Shown here in pieces: positions 21,187 to 30,685 of a stretch of DNA of 36,147 nucleotides (its first letter is position 1; every line of letters starts with the position of its first letter). The position numbers and the translations under genes were made by a program. The DNA is from Candidatus Nanopelagicales bacterium (GTDB taxonomy: Bacteria; Actinomycetota; Actinomycetes; S36-B12). The notes under the pieces are model-generated. The model saw only the letters and a program-made list of their open reading frames with translations. It was not told the DNA's origin and did not search any database. The stretch covers positions 1 through 36,147 of the forward strand of contig SHUQ01000008.1 in assembly GCA_009694585.1 (NCBI GenBank), read 5' to 3'.

Positions 21187-22361
21187 CAGCGGTAAGCCGC
21201 GATTCCGGTCAGTGCCTCACCGACAACAAGGGTGTGCATTTCATTGGTGCCCTCGTAGGTGTAAACCGACTCGAGGTTGTTCATATGTCGAATAATCGGG
21301 TATTCAAGGGTAATTCCGTTACCACCAAGAATTCCTCGGCATTCCCGTGCGATATTCAAGGCTTCGCGCGCATTATTCAACTTGCCGACACTTACTTGCT
21401 CGGGGCGAATAAGGTGCTCATCTTTTAGCCGGCCAAGGTGCAGCGCCAGTAAGGTGCCTTTGCCGAGCTCGAGCGCCATATCGGCGAGTTTCTTCTGAGT
21501 CAATTGGAAACTGGCAATGGGCTTATCGAATTGTTCACGATCGATTGAATAGGCGATCGTGGTCTCAAGGCAATCACGTGCAGCGCCCATGGTGCCGAAG
21601 ATGATGCCGAACCTGGCCTCGTTAAGGCAAGACAGCGGCCCCTTCAGCCCTTTGACGCCAGGCAGCATCGCAGTACCCGGCAACCTAATATCGGTGAAGA
21701 CAAGTTCGCTAGTAACCGATGCCCGAAGTGACATCTTCTTGTGAATGACGTTGGCTCCGAAGCCGGGGGAGTTAGTCGGCACCACGAATCCGCGTACGCC
21801 ATCATCGGTCTGCGCCCAAACTACCGCGACGTCGGCAACATTGCCATTGGTTATCCACATTTTTGAGCCATTGAGGATCCAGTCGTCACCATCGCTTTTT
21901 GCGTTAGTGCGCATTCCAGCTGGGTTGGAGCCAAAGTCAGCCTCGGTTAAACCAAAACAACCGATCGCCGAGCCCGCTGACATTTTCGGCAACCAAGTTG
22001 TCTTTTGCTCCTCGGAGCCAAAGGCGTGGATCGCGTACATCGCCAATGAACCTTGCACGCTCACCAGCGAGCGGATCCCGGAGTCACCGGCTTCCAACTC
22101 CATGCAGGCCAGGCCATACGCAACCGCTGAAGTACCGGCACAGCCGTAGCCTTCCAAGTGCATTCCTAACACCCCAAGGTCACCGAGTTCGAGTGCTAAC
22201 TCGCGGGCCGGGATCTCGGCGGTCTCAAACCAATCGGCAACGCGCGGCTTGATTTGGGCGTCAACATAAGTGCGGACAACATCGCGCATGGCCCGCTCCT
22301 CCTCAGACAGCAGGTGGTCGATCGAGAAGAGGTCAAGTGGAAGTTGGGGCGACTGGGGCAT
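21186..22361 (-). CDS. Acyl-CoA dehydrogenase, probably glutaryl-CoA dehydrogenase type
   Basis: GCFGLTEADFGSNPAGMRTNA, RECRGILGGNGITLEYPIIRHMNNLESVYTYEGTNEMHTLVVGEALTG; internal ATG at 22361 chosen. Confidence 0.85.
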   Translation of the reverse strand: MPQSPQLPLDLFSIDHLLSEEERAMRDVVRTYVDAQIKPRVADWFETAEIPARELALELGDLGVLGMHLEGYGCAGTSAVAYGLACMELEAGDSGIRSLVSVQGSLAMYAIHAFGSEEQKTTWLPKMSAGSAIGCFGLTEADFGSNPAGMRTNAKSDGDDWILNGSKMWITNGNVADVAVVWAQTDDGVRGFVVPTNSPGFGANVIHKKMSLRASVTSELVFTDIRLPGTAMLPGVKGLKGPLSCLNEARFGIIFGTMGAARDCLETTIAYSIDREQFDKPIASFQLTQKKLADMALELGKGTLLALHLGRLKDEHLIRPEQVSVGKLNNAREALNIARECRGILGGNGITLEYPIIRHMNNLESVYTYEGTNEMHTLVVGEALTGIAAYR

Positions 22362-22407
22362 CAAAACTCCTGGGCTAGTTGGCCGGTAACCGCGGTTAGA
22401 CAACTGT

Positions 22408-22433
22408 ATCCAATTTCGGTGATTGGATCCAAT
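22408..22433. promoter_or_regulatory. Candidate GntR operator upstream of the acyl-CoA dehydrogenase operon
   Basis: ATCCAAT-ttcggtg-ATTGGAT inverted repeat overlapping the palindrome ATTGGATCCAAT (22422-22433). Confidence 0.5.
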
Positions 22434-22441
22434 TAGGGGGC

Positions 22442-23848
22442 TTAGTGGCCCATTTTTCGCCCGAAAAAGGCAGCCCGTCGGGCGGGCCGACCGGTGCGGT
22501 TCTCGAAATCGTCGGCACTTGACATGGCTCGAAGCCCAATATTTGTACCCAGCCAGCGCAATGGTTCTGGCTCCCATTTGGGCGAGTGGTGATTTACCCA
22601 AGGCAAAGTTGTTAGAGCGGTCGGTGATTTCAGGTCGCCGGTGATCAATTCGGTCAGGGTGCGGCCGGCCAGATTCGTAGTGCCGACCCCATCGCCGACA
22701 TAACCGCCGGCCCAGGCCAGCCCCGTGCCGCGGTCAAATCCGCAGGAGGCCCACCAGTCACGTGAGATGCCCAATGGGCCGCCCCAGGTGTGAGTGACAT
22801 GGGCGTCGCTGACAACAGGGAATAGGTCGGTCAATACTTTCCAGAGGCCCGCGTGTACTTGGGCATTGCGGTCTTGAGCCGGGGTGATCTTTGAGCCGAA
22901 GAAATACGGTGCACCGCGCCCACCGAATGCGATTCGACCATCGCTGGTGCGCTGGCCATAAATGATCAAGTGACGACCGTCACTAAAGGTCTGGCGCTCG
23001 CGCAAGCCGATTGATTCCCAAATCGAGTCACTAAGTGGTTCGGTAGCAAGCATCAATGAGTAAATCGGTGCCAAGGTGCGTTTTTCACCGGTGAGTGACG
23101 GTGTGTAACCCTCGGTCGCGCGCACGATGACTTCAGCGCGCACCGACCCACGCGATGTTCGCACGATCCCGGGCTCGATCGCTTCGGCGGCAGTATCTTC
23201 ATAAAGTTTGGCACCCATTGCAACGACGGTTCGCGCCAGGTTGCGTACCAACCGTGCCGGGTTAATAGCTGCACAATGTGGGGTGAATGTCGCCCCTAAA
23301 ACTTCGGTGGCAGCGGCCTGCTTCTTGGCTTCACTAGCACCAAGTAGGGCGTAGTCCTCTTCGCCGAAGCCCCAGGATCGCAGATTCGCAATCTCCGCGC
23401 GGGCACTTGCGAGTTGCAGGGGAGTTCGGGCCAGCACGAGATTGCCACCTTGCTGCCAGTTGATATCCCAAGACTCGGCAGCTGCAACGCGACCAATCTC
23501 AGTGACCGTTGCAAACATCTCACGCTTCAGCGCGATGGCATGTTCGCGTGAACTTACCCGGGCTAGGGCCTCAAGACTGACGGGGAAAAGCGCTGACGCC
23601 CAGCCGCCATTGCGCCCGCTCGCACCAAAACCGGCGTAGTTGGCCTCAATAATTGCCACCCGCATCGACGGATCGGCTTTTAGTAGGTAGTAAGCCGTCC
23701 AGAGCCCGGTATAGCCGGCACCGACAATGGCGATATCGGCGGTGCTGTCACCTGGTAGCGGTGCGCCAAGTGGCTCCAGCAGATCGGCGGGCAGAGTGTT
23801 CCACCAAAGTGATAGCTCAGCTGGTCTTTGGGTCACGACCTGCGCCAC
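22442..23848 (-). CDS. FAD-dependent amine oxidoreductase (DAO family, gamma-glutamylputrescine oxidase-like)
   Basis: DIAIVGAGYTGLWTAYYLLKADPSMRVAIIEANYAGFGASGRNGGW, YVGDGVGTTNLAGRTLTELI. Confidence 0.88.
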   Translation of the reverse strand: MAQVVTQRPAELSLWWNTLPADLLEPLGAPLPGDSTADIAIVGAGYTGLWTAYYLLKADPSMRVAIIEANYAGFGASGRNGGWASALFPVSLEALARVSSREHAIALKREMFATVTEIGRVAAAESWDINWQQGGNLVLARTPLQLASARAEIANLRSWGFGEEDYALLGASEAKKQAAATEVLGATFTPHCAAINPARLVRNLARTVVAMGAKLYEDTAAEAIEPGIVRTSRGSVRAEVIVRATEGYTPSLTGEKRTLAPIYSLMLATEPLSDSIWESIGLRERQTFSDGRHLIIYGQRTSDGRIAFGGRGAPYFFGSKITPAQDRNAQVHAGLWKVLTDLFPVVSDAHVTHTWGGPLGISRDWWASCGFDRGTGLAWAGGYVGDGVGTTNLAGRTLTELITGDLKSPTALTTLPWVNHHSPKWEPEPLRWLGTNIGLRAMSSADDFENRTGRPARRAAFFGRKMGH

Positions 23849-24525
23849 CGTGCTACATAGGCCGGTACTTCAACGTCAGCAAAACAGTCATCACTGCGAA
23901 CCGGGGTGCCGAAGGACTCCGATAATGGCACGGTACCGGCCCAGATGCGCGAGTAGATGGGATCGACCAAGTCCGCGGGGTCATCATCGGGGTCGCCGGT
24001 TCGGATCTTTACCGAACATTCGGTTAGGTCAAGGGCCAATGTCAAGGTCGCCGCCCGCTCCTTGGCTGATGGGTGCCGGCACTCCAACCAGCGCCCGGGT
24101 AGTAGATGCTCGGTGATACAGGCCAGCGCATCGAGTTCATCGTCGCCACTTAATTGGGTGGCTACTCCTAAAACCATAACTGCTCGATAATTCATGCTGG
24201 ATTCAAATGCACTTCGTGCAAGCACTAAGCCATCGAGCAAGGTGACAGTTAGGCAGGTGGGCTGCCCGGCCGCAAGCCCCCGGAAAAGACGTGAGCCGGT
24301 GGACCCGTGAAACAGCACTTGCTCGCCACGGCGGGCGTACGCCACCGGTAGTACAAAGGGTTGGCCGATTTCGTCGACGACCGCCACGTGTGCGACCAAG
24401 CCTGCATCAAGAACATGGTGCAGTGCCGCAGTTTCAGTCACTGAGTTTTCCGGGATGCGACGCCCCCTTGTTCGCTCGGTGGATCCGGGGGCCGGCACCT
24501 GGACGTCGCTCACAGCACTGACCAA
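23833..24525 (-). CDS. Pyridoxamine 5'-phosphate oxidase family / FMN-binding split-barrel protein
   Basis: HHVLDAGLVAHVAVVDEIGQPFVLPVAYARRGEQVLFHGSTGSRLFRGLAAGQPTCLTVTLLDGLVLARSAFESSMNYRAVMVLG. Confidence 0.82.
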   Translation of the reverse strand: MVSAVSDVQVPAPGSTERTRGRRIPENSVTETAALHHVLDAGLVAHVAVVDEIGQPFVLPVAYARRGEQVLFHGSTGSRLFRGLAAGQPTCLTVTLLDGLVLARSAFESSMNYRAVMVLGVATQLSGDDELDALACITEHLLPGRWLECRHPSAKERAATLTLALDLTECSVKIRTGDPDDDPADLVDPIYSRIWAGTVPLSESFGTPVRSDDCFADVEVPAYVARWRRS

Positions 24526-25910
24526 GCTTCGGTGAGCACCGTGCGCAAAATTACCTCGATCTCGTCGAATTCTTTTTGCCCGCAGGTAAGCGGTGGAGCA
24601 AGTTGTACGACGGGGTCACCGCGATCATCAGCCCGGCAGTAAAGACCATTGTCGAAGAGGGCCTTGGATAAGAAACCGCGGAGCAGTCGTTCGGCTTCAT
24701 CGTCGTTGAAAGTCTCGCGGGTTACCTTGTCTTTAACAAGTTCGATGCCGTAGAAGTAGCCGGCCCCGCGTACATCGCCGACAATCGGAAGATCGCGGAG
24801 TTTGTCCAGGGTGCGCCGGAAGTTACCCTCATTCGCCAGCACATGCTCGTTAATGCCCTCGGATTCGAAAAGGTCGAGGTTTGCCAGCGCGACCGCGGCC
24901 GCGACCGGATGGCCACCCCAGGTGTAGCCGTGCAGGAATGAAGTGGATCCGTGCTTGAACGGTTCAAAAAGCCTTTCGCTGGCGATCATGGCACCGATAG
25001 CGGCGTAACCTGATGACAGGCCCTTTGCGCAGGTGATGATATCTGGGGTAACTCCAAACCGATTCATCGCGAACATGTCACCGATGCGTCCGAATCCGGT
25101 GATGGTTTCGTCGGCAACCATCAAAACGTCGTATTGATCGCAGATCTCGCGTACCCGCTCCAAATATCCAGGTGGTGGCGGGAAGCAACCCCCGGAGTTC
25201 TGCACCGGTTCAACGAAGACTGCGGCAACGCTGTCAGGGCCTTCGAATTCGATGGCTTCGGCAATGCGGTTGGCGGCCCACAGGCCAAAGAGTTTCTCGT
25301 CGTGCCGGTATTCCTCTTCGGCGCGATAGAAGTTGGTATTAGGCACTTTTATAGCACCGGGTACCAAGGGCTCAAAGGGGATTTTCGCGTCCGGGATACC
25401 GGTGATCGACAAGGCCCCGTGCGGGGTGCCGTGATAGGCAATAGCCCGGCTGATGACTTTGTGCTTGGTGGGCTTGCCGGTGAGCTTAAAGAATTGTTTC
25501 GCCAGTTTCCATGCGGTCTCCACGGCTTCACCACCACCGGTGGTGAAGAACACGCGGTTCAGGTCACCGGGTGCATGGTGCGCAAGGCGCTCGGCAAGTT
25601 CAATGGCGCGTGGGTGGGCATAGGACCAGATCGGGAAGAAGGCCAGTTCTTCTGCCTGCTTGGCACCGGCGGCCGCAAGTTCACTTCGCCCATGACCGAC
25701 TTGCACGACAAAAAGACCGGACAATCCGTCGAAGTACTTTTTGCCTTGGTCATCCCAGATGTAGGCGCCGTCACCTTTGACGATGACGGGTACGTGGCCC
25801 CCCTCGTAGTAGGAAGAGTGCCGGGTGAAGTGCATCCAAAGGTGGTCGCGGGCCGAGTTGGCCATGGCGTCATTGCCTGGTTCGGTCACGTATTGCGGTG
25901 TGGTTGTCAT
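24510..25910 (-). CDS. Class III PLP-dependent aminotransferase (omega-amine/putrescine/beta-alanine:pyruvate type)
   Basis: FFTTGGGEAVETAWKLAKQFF, VMVADETITGFGRIGDMFAMNRFGVTPDIITCAKGLSSGYAAIGAM. Confidence 0.9.
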   Translation of the reverse strand: MTTTPQYVTEPGNDAMANSARDHLWMHFTRHSSYYEGGHVPVIVKGDGAYIWDDQGKKYFDGLSGLFVVQVGHGRSELAAAGAKQAEELAFFPIWSYAHPRAIELAERLAHHAPGDLNRVFFTTGGGEAVETAWKLAKQFFKLTGKPTKHKVISRAIAYHGTPHGALSITGIPDAKIPFEPLVPGAIKVPNTNFYRAEEEYRHDEKLFGLWAANRIAEAIEFEGPDSVAAVFVEPVQNSGGCFPPPPGYLERVREICDQYDVLMVADETITGFGRIGDMFAMNRFGVTPDIITCAKGLSSGYAAIGAMIASERLFEPFKHGSTSFLHGYTWGGHPVAAAVALANLDLFESEGINEHVLANEGNFRRTLDKLRDLPIVGDVRGAGYFYGIELVKDKVTRETFNDDEAERLLRGFLSKALFDNGLYCRADDRGDPVVQLAPPLTCGQKEFDEIEVILRTVLTEAWSVL

Positions 25911-26386
25911 CTTTTTCCCCAGGTGTAGATCTGCTTGCGCAGTTTCAGGTAGACGAATGTCTCGGTCGATCGCACGCCGGGAATGGCGCGTATGTGTCGA
26001 TTGACCACTTCCAATAAGTGGTCATCGTCTTCGGTAATGACTTCAGCCAAGATGTCAAATGACCCGGCGCAAACAACCAAGTAGTCAACCTCGGGCATTA
26101 ATTCCATCTTTTCAGCGACTAGTTCAATATCGCCATCAACCCGAACGCCAATCATCGCTGCGCTCGTGAACCCAAGTTGCACGGGATCGGTGATTGCCAC
26201 AATTTGCATGACTCCCGAATCTTGAAGGCGCTGCACCCGCTGGCGGACCGCGGCTTCGGACAAACCGACCGCCTTACCGATGGTCGCATAGGGGCGCCGA
26301 CCATCTTGCTGCAATTGCTCGATGATGGCTCTGGAGACGTCATCTAGGGCATTTACTGCCCGCTCCCGGGTGGACATAAGGAGCAT
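25907..26386 (-). CDS. Lrp/AsnC family transcriptional regulator
   Basis: LDDVSRAIIEQLQQDGRRPYATIGKAVGLSEAAVRQRVQRLQDSGVMQIVAITDPVQLGF. Confidence 0.92.
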   Translation of the reverse strand: MLLMSTRERAVNALDDVSRAIIEQLQQDGRRPYATIGKAVGLSEAAVRQRVQRLQDSGVMQIVAITDPVQLGFTSAAMIGVRVDGDIELVAEKMELMPEVDYLVVCAGSFDILAEVITEDDDHLLEVVNRHIRAIPGVRSTETFVYLKLRKQIYTWGKR

Positions 26387-26413
26387 CGTGTCTCAATATT
26401 CCTAGTTTGGCAA

Positions 26414-26454
26414 GCGAATTCGTAGAAATTGAGTGTTAAATCTACTAAATTCGC
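26414..26454. promoter_or_regulatory. Long dyad, candidate AsnC/Lrp operator in divergent promoter region
   Basis: GCGAATT-c-GTAGA ... TCTAC-ta-AATTCGC. Confidence 0.5.
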
Positions 26455-26555
26455 ATAAATGACGTAATTGGACTGTCGAAAAGGATAGTAGGAGGCTAGG
26501 CTGCCACCAACTTGGAAAAGTAGTTGATGCATCCTAAAGCAACCAGTCCACAAAA

Positions 26556-28016
26556 ATGGGAGTTCATGTGAGCGGCAAGCGGTCCCTGCGCAATTTTGTT
26601 AATGGTCAAAGTGTCGATGCGGCCGATGGCCGCACGAGTGATTTGATCAATCCTTCGACCGGCGAAGTATTTGCGTCGGCTCCCGTGTCTAGCGCTACCG
26701 ATGTGGACCGCGCCTACGTCGCGGCCGATGCGGCTTTTGAGATCTGGAGTAATTCCACCCCATCTGAACGGCAGCAGGCACTTTTGACCATTGCCGATGC
26801 TTTTGAAGCCCACGCTGATGAATTAGTGGCACTAGAGAGTGAGAACACCGGTAAGCCAATCGGAGTTACCGCTTCAGAAGAGATCCCGCCGATGATCGAC
26901 CAGATCCGCTTCTTTGCCGGCGCTGCCCGGGTACTAGAAGGCCGGGCAGCGGGGGAGTACGCCAAGGGTTTCACCTCGATCATCCGCCGGGAGCCAATTG
27001 GAGTAATCGGTCAGGTAACCCCGTGGAACTACCCAATGTTGATGGCGGTCTGGAAGTGCGTACCGGCAATTGCTGCTGGTAATACGGTGGTGCTGAAGCC
27101 CAGCGATACCACTCCGGTTAGCACTGTGCGCATGGCCGAGATCATCGCTGAGTCCGGTGCGCTACCACCAGGTGTCATGAACGTTATTTGCGGTGATCGC
27201 GATACTGGCCGCGCTTTGGTTGAGCACAAGACGCCACAGATGGTGTCGATTACCGGTTCGGTTCGCGCGGGTATGCAGGTGGCCGAATCAGCGGCTCGGG
27301 ATGTCAAGCGGGTGCATCTTGAGCTTGGCGGCAAGGCGCCGGTCGTAATTTTCGATGACGCAGATGTTGAAGCCGCCGCTGAATGGTTGGCTGTCGCCGG
27401 CTATTTCAATGCCGGCCAAGACTGCACTGCCGCAACCCGCATGATTGTTGGCCCGGGCATTTACGACGACTTCGTGGCAGCTCTTGCCGAACAGGCCAAG
27501 GGCACGTTGACCACCTTCGCTGATGGCCCAGGGGGCGACGCACTGGTTCCACCCGTCAACAATGTCAACCAGATGGAACGCGTACTTGGCTTCATCGAGC
27601 GCACCCCGGGCCATGCTTCAGTAGTTGTCGGAGGCAACCGTCAAGGGGACCGTGGCTACTACATCGAGCCAACCGTGATCACAAACCTTAAGCAAGACGA
27701 TGAAATGATCCAGAACGAGATTTTTGGTCCGGTGATAACCGTGCAGAAGTTCTCCGATGAAGCCGAAGCTTTGCGGTGGGCCAATGGTGTGCCATATGGC
27801 CTCGCATCTTCAGTTTGGACCAAGGACTTCGGCCGGGCCATGCGCATGGCCAAGGGCCTGAACTTTGGGTGTGTCTGGATCAATACCCATATCCCGTTGG
27901 TGGCTGAAATGCCCCATGGTGGTTTCCGGCATTCTGGTTACGGCAAAGATCTATCCATGTACGGGTTTGAGGATTACACCCGCATCAAGCATGTGATGGC
28001 GAACCTAGAAAGCTAG
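26556..28016 (+). CDS. Aldehyde dehydrogenase, gamma-aminobutyraldehyde dehydrogenase-like
   Basis: [66 protein letters not shown]. Confidence 0.88.
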   Translation: MGVHVSGKRSLRNFVNGQSVDAADGRTSDLINPSTGEVFASAPVSSATDVDRAYVAADAAFEIWSNSTPSERQQALLTIADAFEAHADELVALESENTGKPIGVTASEEIPPMIDQIRFFAGAARVLEGRAAGEYAKGFTSIIRREPIGVIGQVTPWNYPMLMAVWKCVPAIAAGNTVVLKPSDTTPVSTVRMAEIIAESGALPPGVMNVICGDRDTGRALVEHKTPQMVSITGSVRAGMQVAESAARDVKRVHLELGGKAPVVIFDDADVEAAAEWLAVAGYFNAGQDCTAATRMIVGPGIYDDFVAALAEQAKGTLTTFADGPGGDALVPPVNNVNQMERVLGFIERTPGHASVVVGGNRQGDRGYYIEPTVITNLKQDDEMIQNEIFGPVITVQKFSDEAEALRWANGVPYGLASSVWTKDFGRAMRMAKGLNFGCVWINTHIPLVAEMPHGGFRHSGYGKDLSMYGFEDYTRIKHVMANLES

Positions 28017-28038
28017 GCGCTGGGTGAGTGATAGGTAC

Positions 28039-28056
28039 GGCAAGGATGTCCTTGCC
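28039..28056. repeat. Perfect inverted repeat downstream of the aldehyde dehydrogenase (possible terminator)
   Basis: GGCAAGGA-tg-TCCTTGCC. Confidence 0.35.
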
Positions 28057-28135
28057 CAGGACCTGGAAAGGACGCAACCCAAGGTTCCAAGTAGTGCTCG
28101 TAGTTGGAGATTAGCTCACGTAAGTTTTGCTCCTA

Positions 28136-28835
28136 TTAGTTGGTTGCCATGACGTGCTCATGGATTGCAGGGATGACTTTCGTGCCATAAGCGGCCAGCG
28201 TCTCGTCCTTGTGGTCGTGTTGCAAATAAACAGCGAATTGGTGCACATCGAGAGCCTTCAATTCCTCGATGCGGCGTACCTGCTCCACGGGCGGGCCGAT
28301 GATGCAGAAACGGTCGATGATCTCGTCGGGAACGAAATTGGCATGGTCATTACTGGCCTTGCCGTGATGGTTGTAGTCATAGCCCTTGCGGTCTTTGATG
28401 TAGTCGGTGAGCGCCTGCGGAACACCACTTCCGGTTTCACCGTAACGCTCTACTATGTCGGCTACGTGGTTACCGACCATGCCACCGAACCAACGTAGTT
28501 GATCGCGGGCATGAGCCAGTGCCGTTGGTAACTCGAACTGCTGAATCACCGCGGCCAATACCAATTACGGTGCGATTGCCATACATCTCATTCAAAGTTG
28601 CGAATGCTGACGCCGTAAGTGTGATATCGCGGGTGGCTGGGTTGGTGACCATCGGACCAACAATTATCTTTCGGGTCTCATCAAGAATCTTGCTATATAT
28701 GACGTAGGGCTCCTCCCACAAGATGTGTGAGTCGGAAGTCCAGACGTGGCTAAAACCGTAAGTCTCCGCTCGCCGAGCGAGATCGACAACTCGAGCGGCG
28801 GGTGGAGAGCACTATAAAACGACGCCGATATCCAT
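28136..28835 (-). pseudogene. LLM class flavin-dependent (F420-type) oxidoreductase remnant
   Basis: Read-through MDIGVVL*CSPPAARVVDLARRAETYGFSHVWTSDSHILWEEPYVIYSKILDETRKIIVGPMVTNP...GIGRGDSAVRVTN then frameshift to ALAHARDQLRWFGGMVGNHVADIVERYG...; amber at 28814-28812. Confidence 0.85.
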
Positions 28836-28850
28836 AGCAGGCCCGTTCAG

Positions 28851-30338
28851 TTAACGAGTACGCGGGAAGCCGAGGTCGACCGAGGATGTCGCAGGGTCCG
28901 GCCAACGCGAGGTGACGGTCTTAGTGCGGGTGTAGAACTCAATACCGGCTGGGCCGTACATATTGCTGTCTCCAAACAGCGAGGCCTTCCAGCCACCAAA
29001 GCTGTAATAAGCCACGGGCACCGGGATCGGCACATTGATGCCGACCATGCCCACGTTGATATCGAACTGGAATTGTCGAGCGGCACCACCATCGCGGGTG
29101 AAGATTGCCGTGCCATTGCCATACTGGTGCTTATTAATAAGGTCGACCGCTTCTTCGTAAGTCTCGACCCTGGTAACCGCAAGCACCGGACCAAAAATCT
29201 CGTCGTCGTAAACCTTCATCCCGGGTTTGACATTGTCGATTAATGATGCGCCGAGGAAGAACCCCTCTGCAGGCAGGTCGTCATCGCGACCATCTACTAC
29301 CACAGTGGCTCCTTCGCCCGCTGCACCTGCCAGATAGGAAACTACCTTGTCGCGGTGCTCGCCGGTGATCAGTGGGCCCATTTCAGCATCGGGATCGGTA
29401 CCCGGCCCAACACGGAGTTTAGGTAACCGCGTAGCGATTGCATCGACTATTGCATCACCGATATTTCCGACCGCAACGACAACTGAAACTGCCATGCAGC
29501 GCTCACCGGCGGAACCATAGGCCGCACTAACTGCCGCATCGGCAGCCATGTTGATATCAGCATCGGGGAGCACGATCATGTGATTCTTTGCCCCACCAAG
29601 TGCTTGCACGCGCTTACCGTTCGCGGTTCCGGTGGCATAGATGTATTTCGCGATCGGGGTGGATCCGACGAAACTTACGGCTGCGATATCTGGGTGGTCC
29701 AAGATGGCGTCAACTGCAACTTTGTCGCCTTGCAGAACCGTGAAGACACCAGGTGGGAGCCCGGCCTGCGCTAGTAGCTCGGCTAGGTAAAGGGCTGCTG
29801 ATGGGTCCTTTTCACTTGGCTTGAGGATGAAGCAGTTGCCTGTTGCAATCGCATTGGCAAACATCCACATCGGGACCATCGCGGGGAAGTTAAACGGCGT
29901 AATCCCTGCGACAACGCCCAGTGGCTGCTTAATTGAGTAGACATCCACACCACCGGACACCTGCTCGCTGAAACCACCCTTTAGCAGTGCTGGGATCCCG
30001 CAGGCGAACTCAATGTTCTCCATGCCGCGGGCCAGTTCGCCGGCGGCATCACTTGGGACTTTGCCGTGCTCTATTGAGACCAACTCAATGATCTTGGCCC
30101 GGTTCGCATTAGCCAACTCCCGGAAAGCGAACATGATGTCTGAGCGCCTCGATAGGGAGGTTAGGCGCCAGAACTTGAATGCTTCCTTCGCCGCCGCAAC
30201 TGCAGCGTCCACTTCGGCGACAGAGGCCAGCCCGACACTGGCCTGCTGCTTACCGGTTGCGGGGTTGTAGACCGGGCTGGTGCGCCCAGAAGTTGACGGC
30301 ACCAACGCTCCGTTGATCCAGTGGTCGATGATGCGCAC
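28851..30338 (-). CDS. mmsA: CoA-acylating methylmalonate/malonate-semialdehyde dehydrogenase
   Basis: HWINGALVPSTSGRTSPVYNPATGKQQASVGLASVAEVDAAVAAAKEAF, GSAGERCMAVSVVVAVG, FGGWKASLFGDSNMYGPAGIEFYTRTKTVTSRWP. Confidence 0.92.
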   Translation of the reverse strand: MRIIDHWINGALVPSTSGRTSPVYNPATGKQQASVGLASVAEVDAAVAAAKEAFKFWRLTSLSRRSDIMFAFRELANANRAKIIELVSIEHGKVPSDAAGELARGMENIEFACGIPALLKGGFSEQVSGGVDVYSIKQPLGVVAGITPFNFPAMVPMWMFANAIATGNCFILKPSEKDPSAALYLAELLAQAGLPPGVFTVLQGDKVAVDAILDHPDIAAVSFVGSTPIAKYIYATGTANGKRVQALGGAKNHMIVLPDADINMAADAAVSAAYGSAGERCMAVSVVVAVGNIGDAIVDAIATRLPKLRVGPGTDPDAEMGPLITGEHRDKVVSYLAGAAGEGATVVVDGRDDDLPAEGFFLGASLIDNVKPGMKVYDDEIFGPVLAVTRVETYEEAVDLINKHQYGNGTAIFTRDGGAARQFQFDINVGMVGINVPIPVPVAYYSFGGWKASLFGDSNMYGPAGIEFYTRTKTVTSRWPDPATSSVDLGFPRTR

Positions 30339-30377
30339 AGTGACTCTCCACTTCTTGATTGATATTTGGTTTTGACT

Positions 30378-30685
30378 TCAGATGAGGTATTGCGAAAGCC
30401 CCCTCTTGAGATATTGCCCGTGACCCTTCACGCTCTTGTATTCGCTGTTCTCAACAACGACCTTGCCGCGCGAAAGCACGGTGTCGACATGGCCGTCGAT
30501 GACAAAACCCTCCCACGCCGAATGGTCCATGTTCATATGGTGGGTTTTGTGAAAGCCTATTTCGGTGCGCCCAACCGGGTCGTAGATAACAATATCGGCG
30601 TCTGAGCCGGGAGCAATCGCCCCCTTGCGCGGGTAGAGGCCGAACATGCGAGCCGGGGTGGTTGAGCACAATTCGACGCCCGAGG
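30378..30685 (-). pseudogene. Dihydropyrimidinase/D-hydantoinase C-terminal remnant
   Basis: VELCSTTPARMFGLYPRKGAIAPGSDADIVIYDPVGRTEIGFHKTHHMNMDHSAWEGFVIDGHVDTVLSRGKVVVENSEYKSVKGHGQYLKRGLSQYLI; no N-terminal domain present. Confidence 0.85.

Noticed and set aside
28017-28135. tRNA or known riboswitch in the gap after the aldehyde dehydrogenase
   Set aside because: Could not build a cloverleaf or match a known riboswitch core by eye
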